From NCBI GenBank assembly GCA_946538875.1, contig CAMNHD010000097.1:1-6329 (forward strand): a stretch of DNA of 6,329 nucleotides, read 5' to 3'. The notes beneath the pieces are model-generated. The model had not been told where the DNA came from. It searched no databases and saw only the letters and a program-made list of their open reading frames with translations. The DNA comes from an uncultured Treponema sp. (GTDB lineage Bacteria > Spirochaetota > Spirochaetia > Treponematales > Treponemataceae). The first letter of the stretch is position 1. Each line of letters starts with the position of its first letter. The translations under genes and the position numbers were made by a program. Below, one piece after another: positions 6,050 to 6,329 of the stretch.

Positions 6050-6329
6050 ATGATTACATACTGGCAGCAAGAAAACAAAAAGCTGATTGAAAAATATGAA
6101 GATGAACTGGATCCGGAAAAAAAGACCTGGGTGGATGCGCGTTCTGTAACCCGTGACGATATTCAGGAACTGCAGGAAAAGTACGGTATTGATCCTGAGA
6201 ATATGCTTGATATCCTTGACCCGGACGAGCTTTCCCGAATCGAGCGTAACGATGATTTTGAATATACGCTGATAATCCTGAAACTGCCGGTGTTCAATCC
6301 CTCGGATGACATAGGCTATTTCTGCGCGC
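6050..6329 (+). CDS. corA: CorA-family magnesium/divalent cation transporter, N-terminal part
   Basis: Ninety-three codons are visible before the right edge cuts the gene; whole CorA proteins are usually about 310-370 residues. The visible part is the cytoplasmic N-terminal domain. TWVDARSVTRDDIQELQEKYGI (residues 27 to 48) is followed by DILDPDELSRIE (55-66) and then YTLIILKLPVF (72-82), the order and spacing typical of CorA: a W-[IV]-D strand, a helix after a Thr/Asp-rich turn, an LDP-[DE]-E-x-[SP]-R segment and a hydrophobic beta strand. The two transmembrane helices and the GMN selectivity motif would lie beyond the window, so ion specificity cannot be read here. CorA forms a pentameric inner-membrane channel for Mg2+ and sometimes Co2+ or Ni2+. 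The upstream leader suggests post-initiation control of expression. Confidence 0.85.
   Translation, partial: MITYWQQENKKLIEKYEDELDPEKKTWVDARSVTRDDIQELQEKYGIDPENMLDILDPDELSRIERNDDFEYTLIILKLPVFNPSDDIGYFCA

Overview
The window reads as ordinary chromosome of an anaerobic, double-membraned bacterium, most likely a gut- or mouth-type Treponema (spirochaete). This is an inference. It rests on a very large CoA-dehydratase-activase-like protein typical of anaerobes, an outer-membrane beta-barrel protein ending in Phe, and a poorly recognisable exported protein of a kind I associate with spirochaetes. No rRNA, tRNA, mobile element or CRISPR array was seen. All genes are on the + strand.

Layout: (1) From the left edge to 2505 is the C-terminal 834 residues of a large protein of the 2-hydroxyacyl-CoA dehydratase activase / DUF2229 family; its start lies outside the window. 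(2) Sixteen bases later begins an exported protein of unknown function (2522-3946), almost certainly in the same operon; a stable hairpin lies across its stop codon. (3) The gap 3947-4249 holds a 7-bp inverted repeat, a plausible sigma-70 promoter (-35 about 4092, -10 at 4114) and a leader of about 124 nt with a stem-loop. (4) 4250-5902 encodes an outer-membrane beta-barrel protein with a signal peptide and a strongly acidic N-terminal segment. (5) The gap 5903-6049 holds a seven-codon ORF with a good ribosome binding site, lying in the loop of a predicted hairpin whose stem contains that ribosome binding site. (6) From 6050 to the right edge is the start of a CorA-family divalent metal ion transporter.

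The genes do not form one obvious pathway. The first two look like a transcription unit, and the barrel protein has its own promoter. corA is either read through from the barrel gene or has a promoter I could not define. The most interesting element is the corA leader, which has the form of a translation-coupled attenuator. Next is the exported protein, which has a motif resembling an NlpC/P60 active site with the cysteine missing. I do not see a clearly new multi-gene system here.
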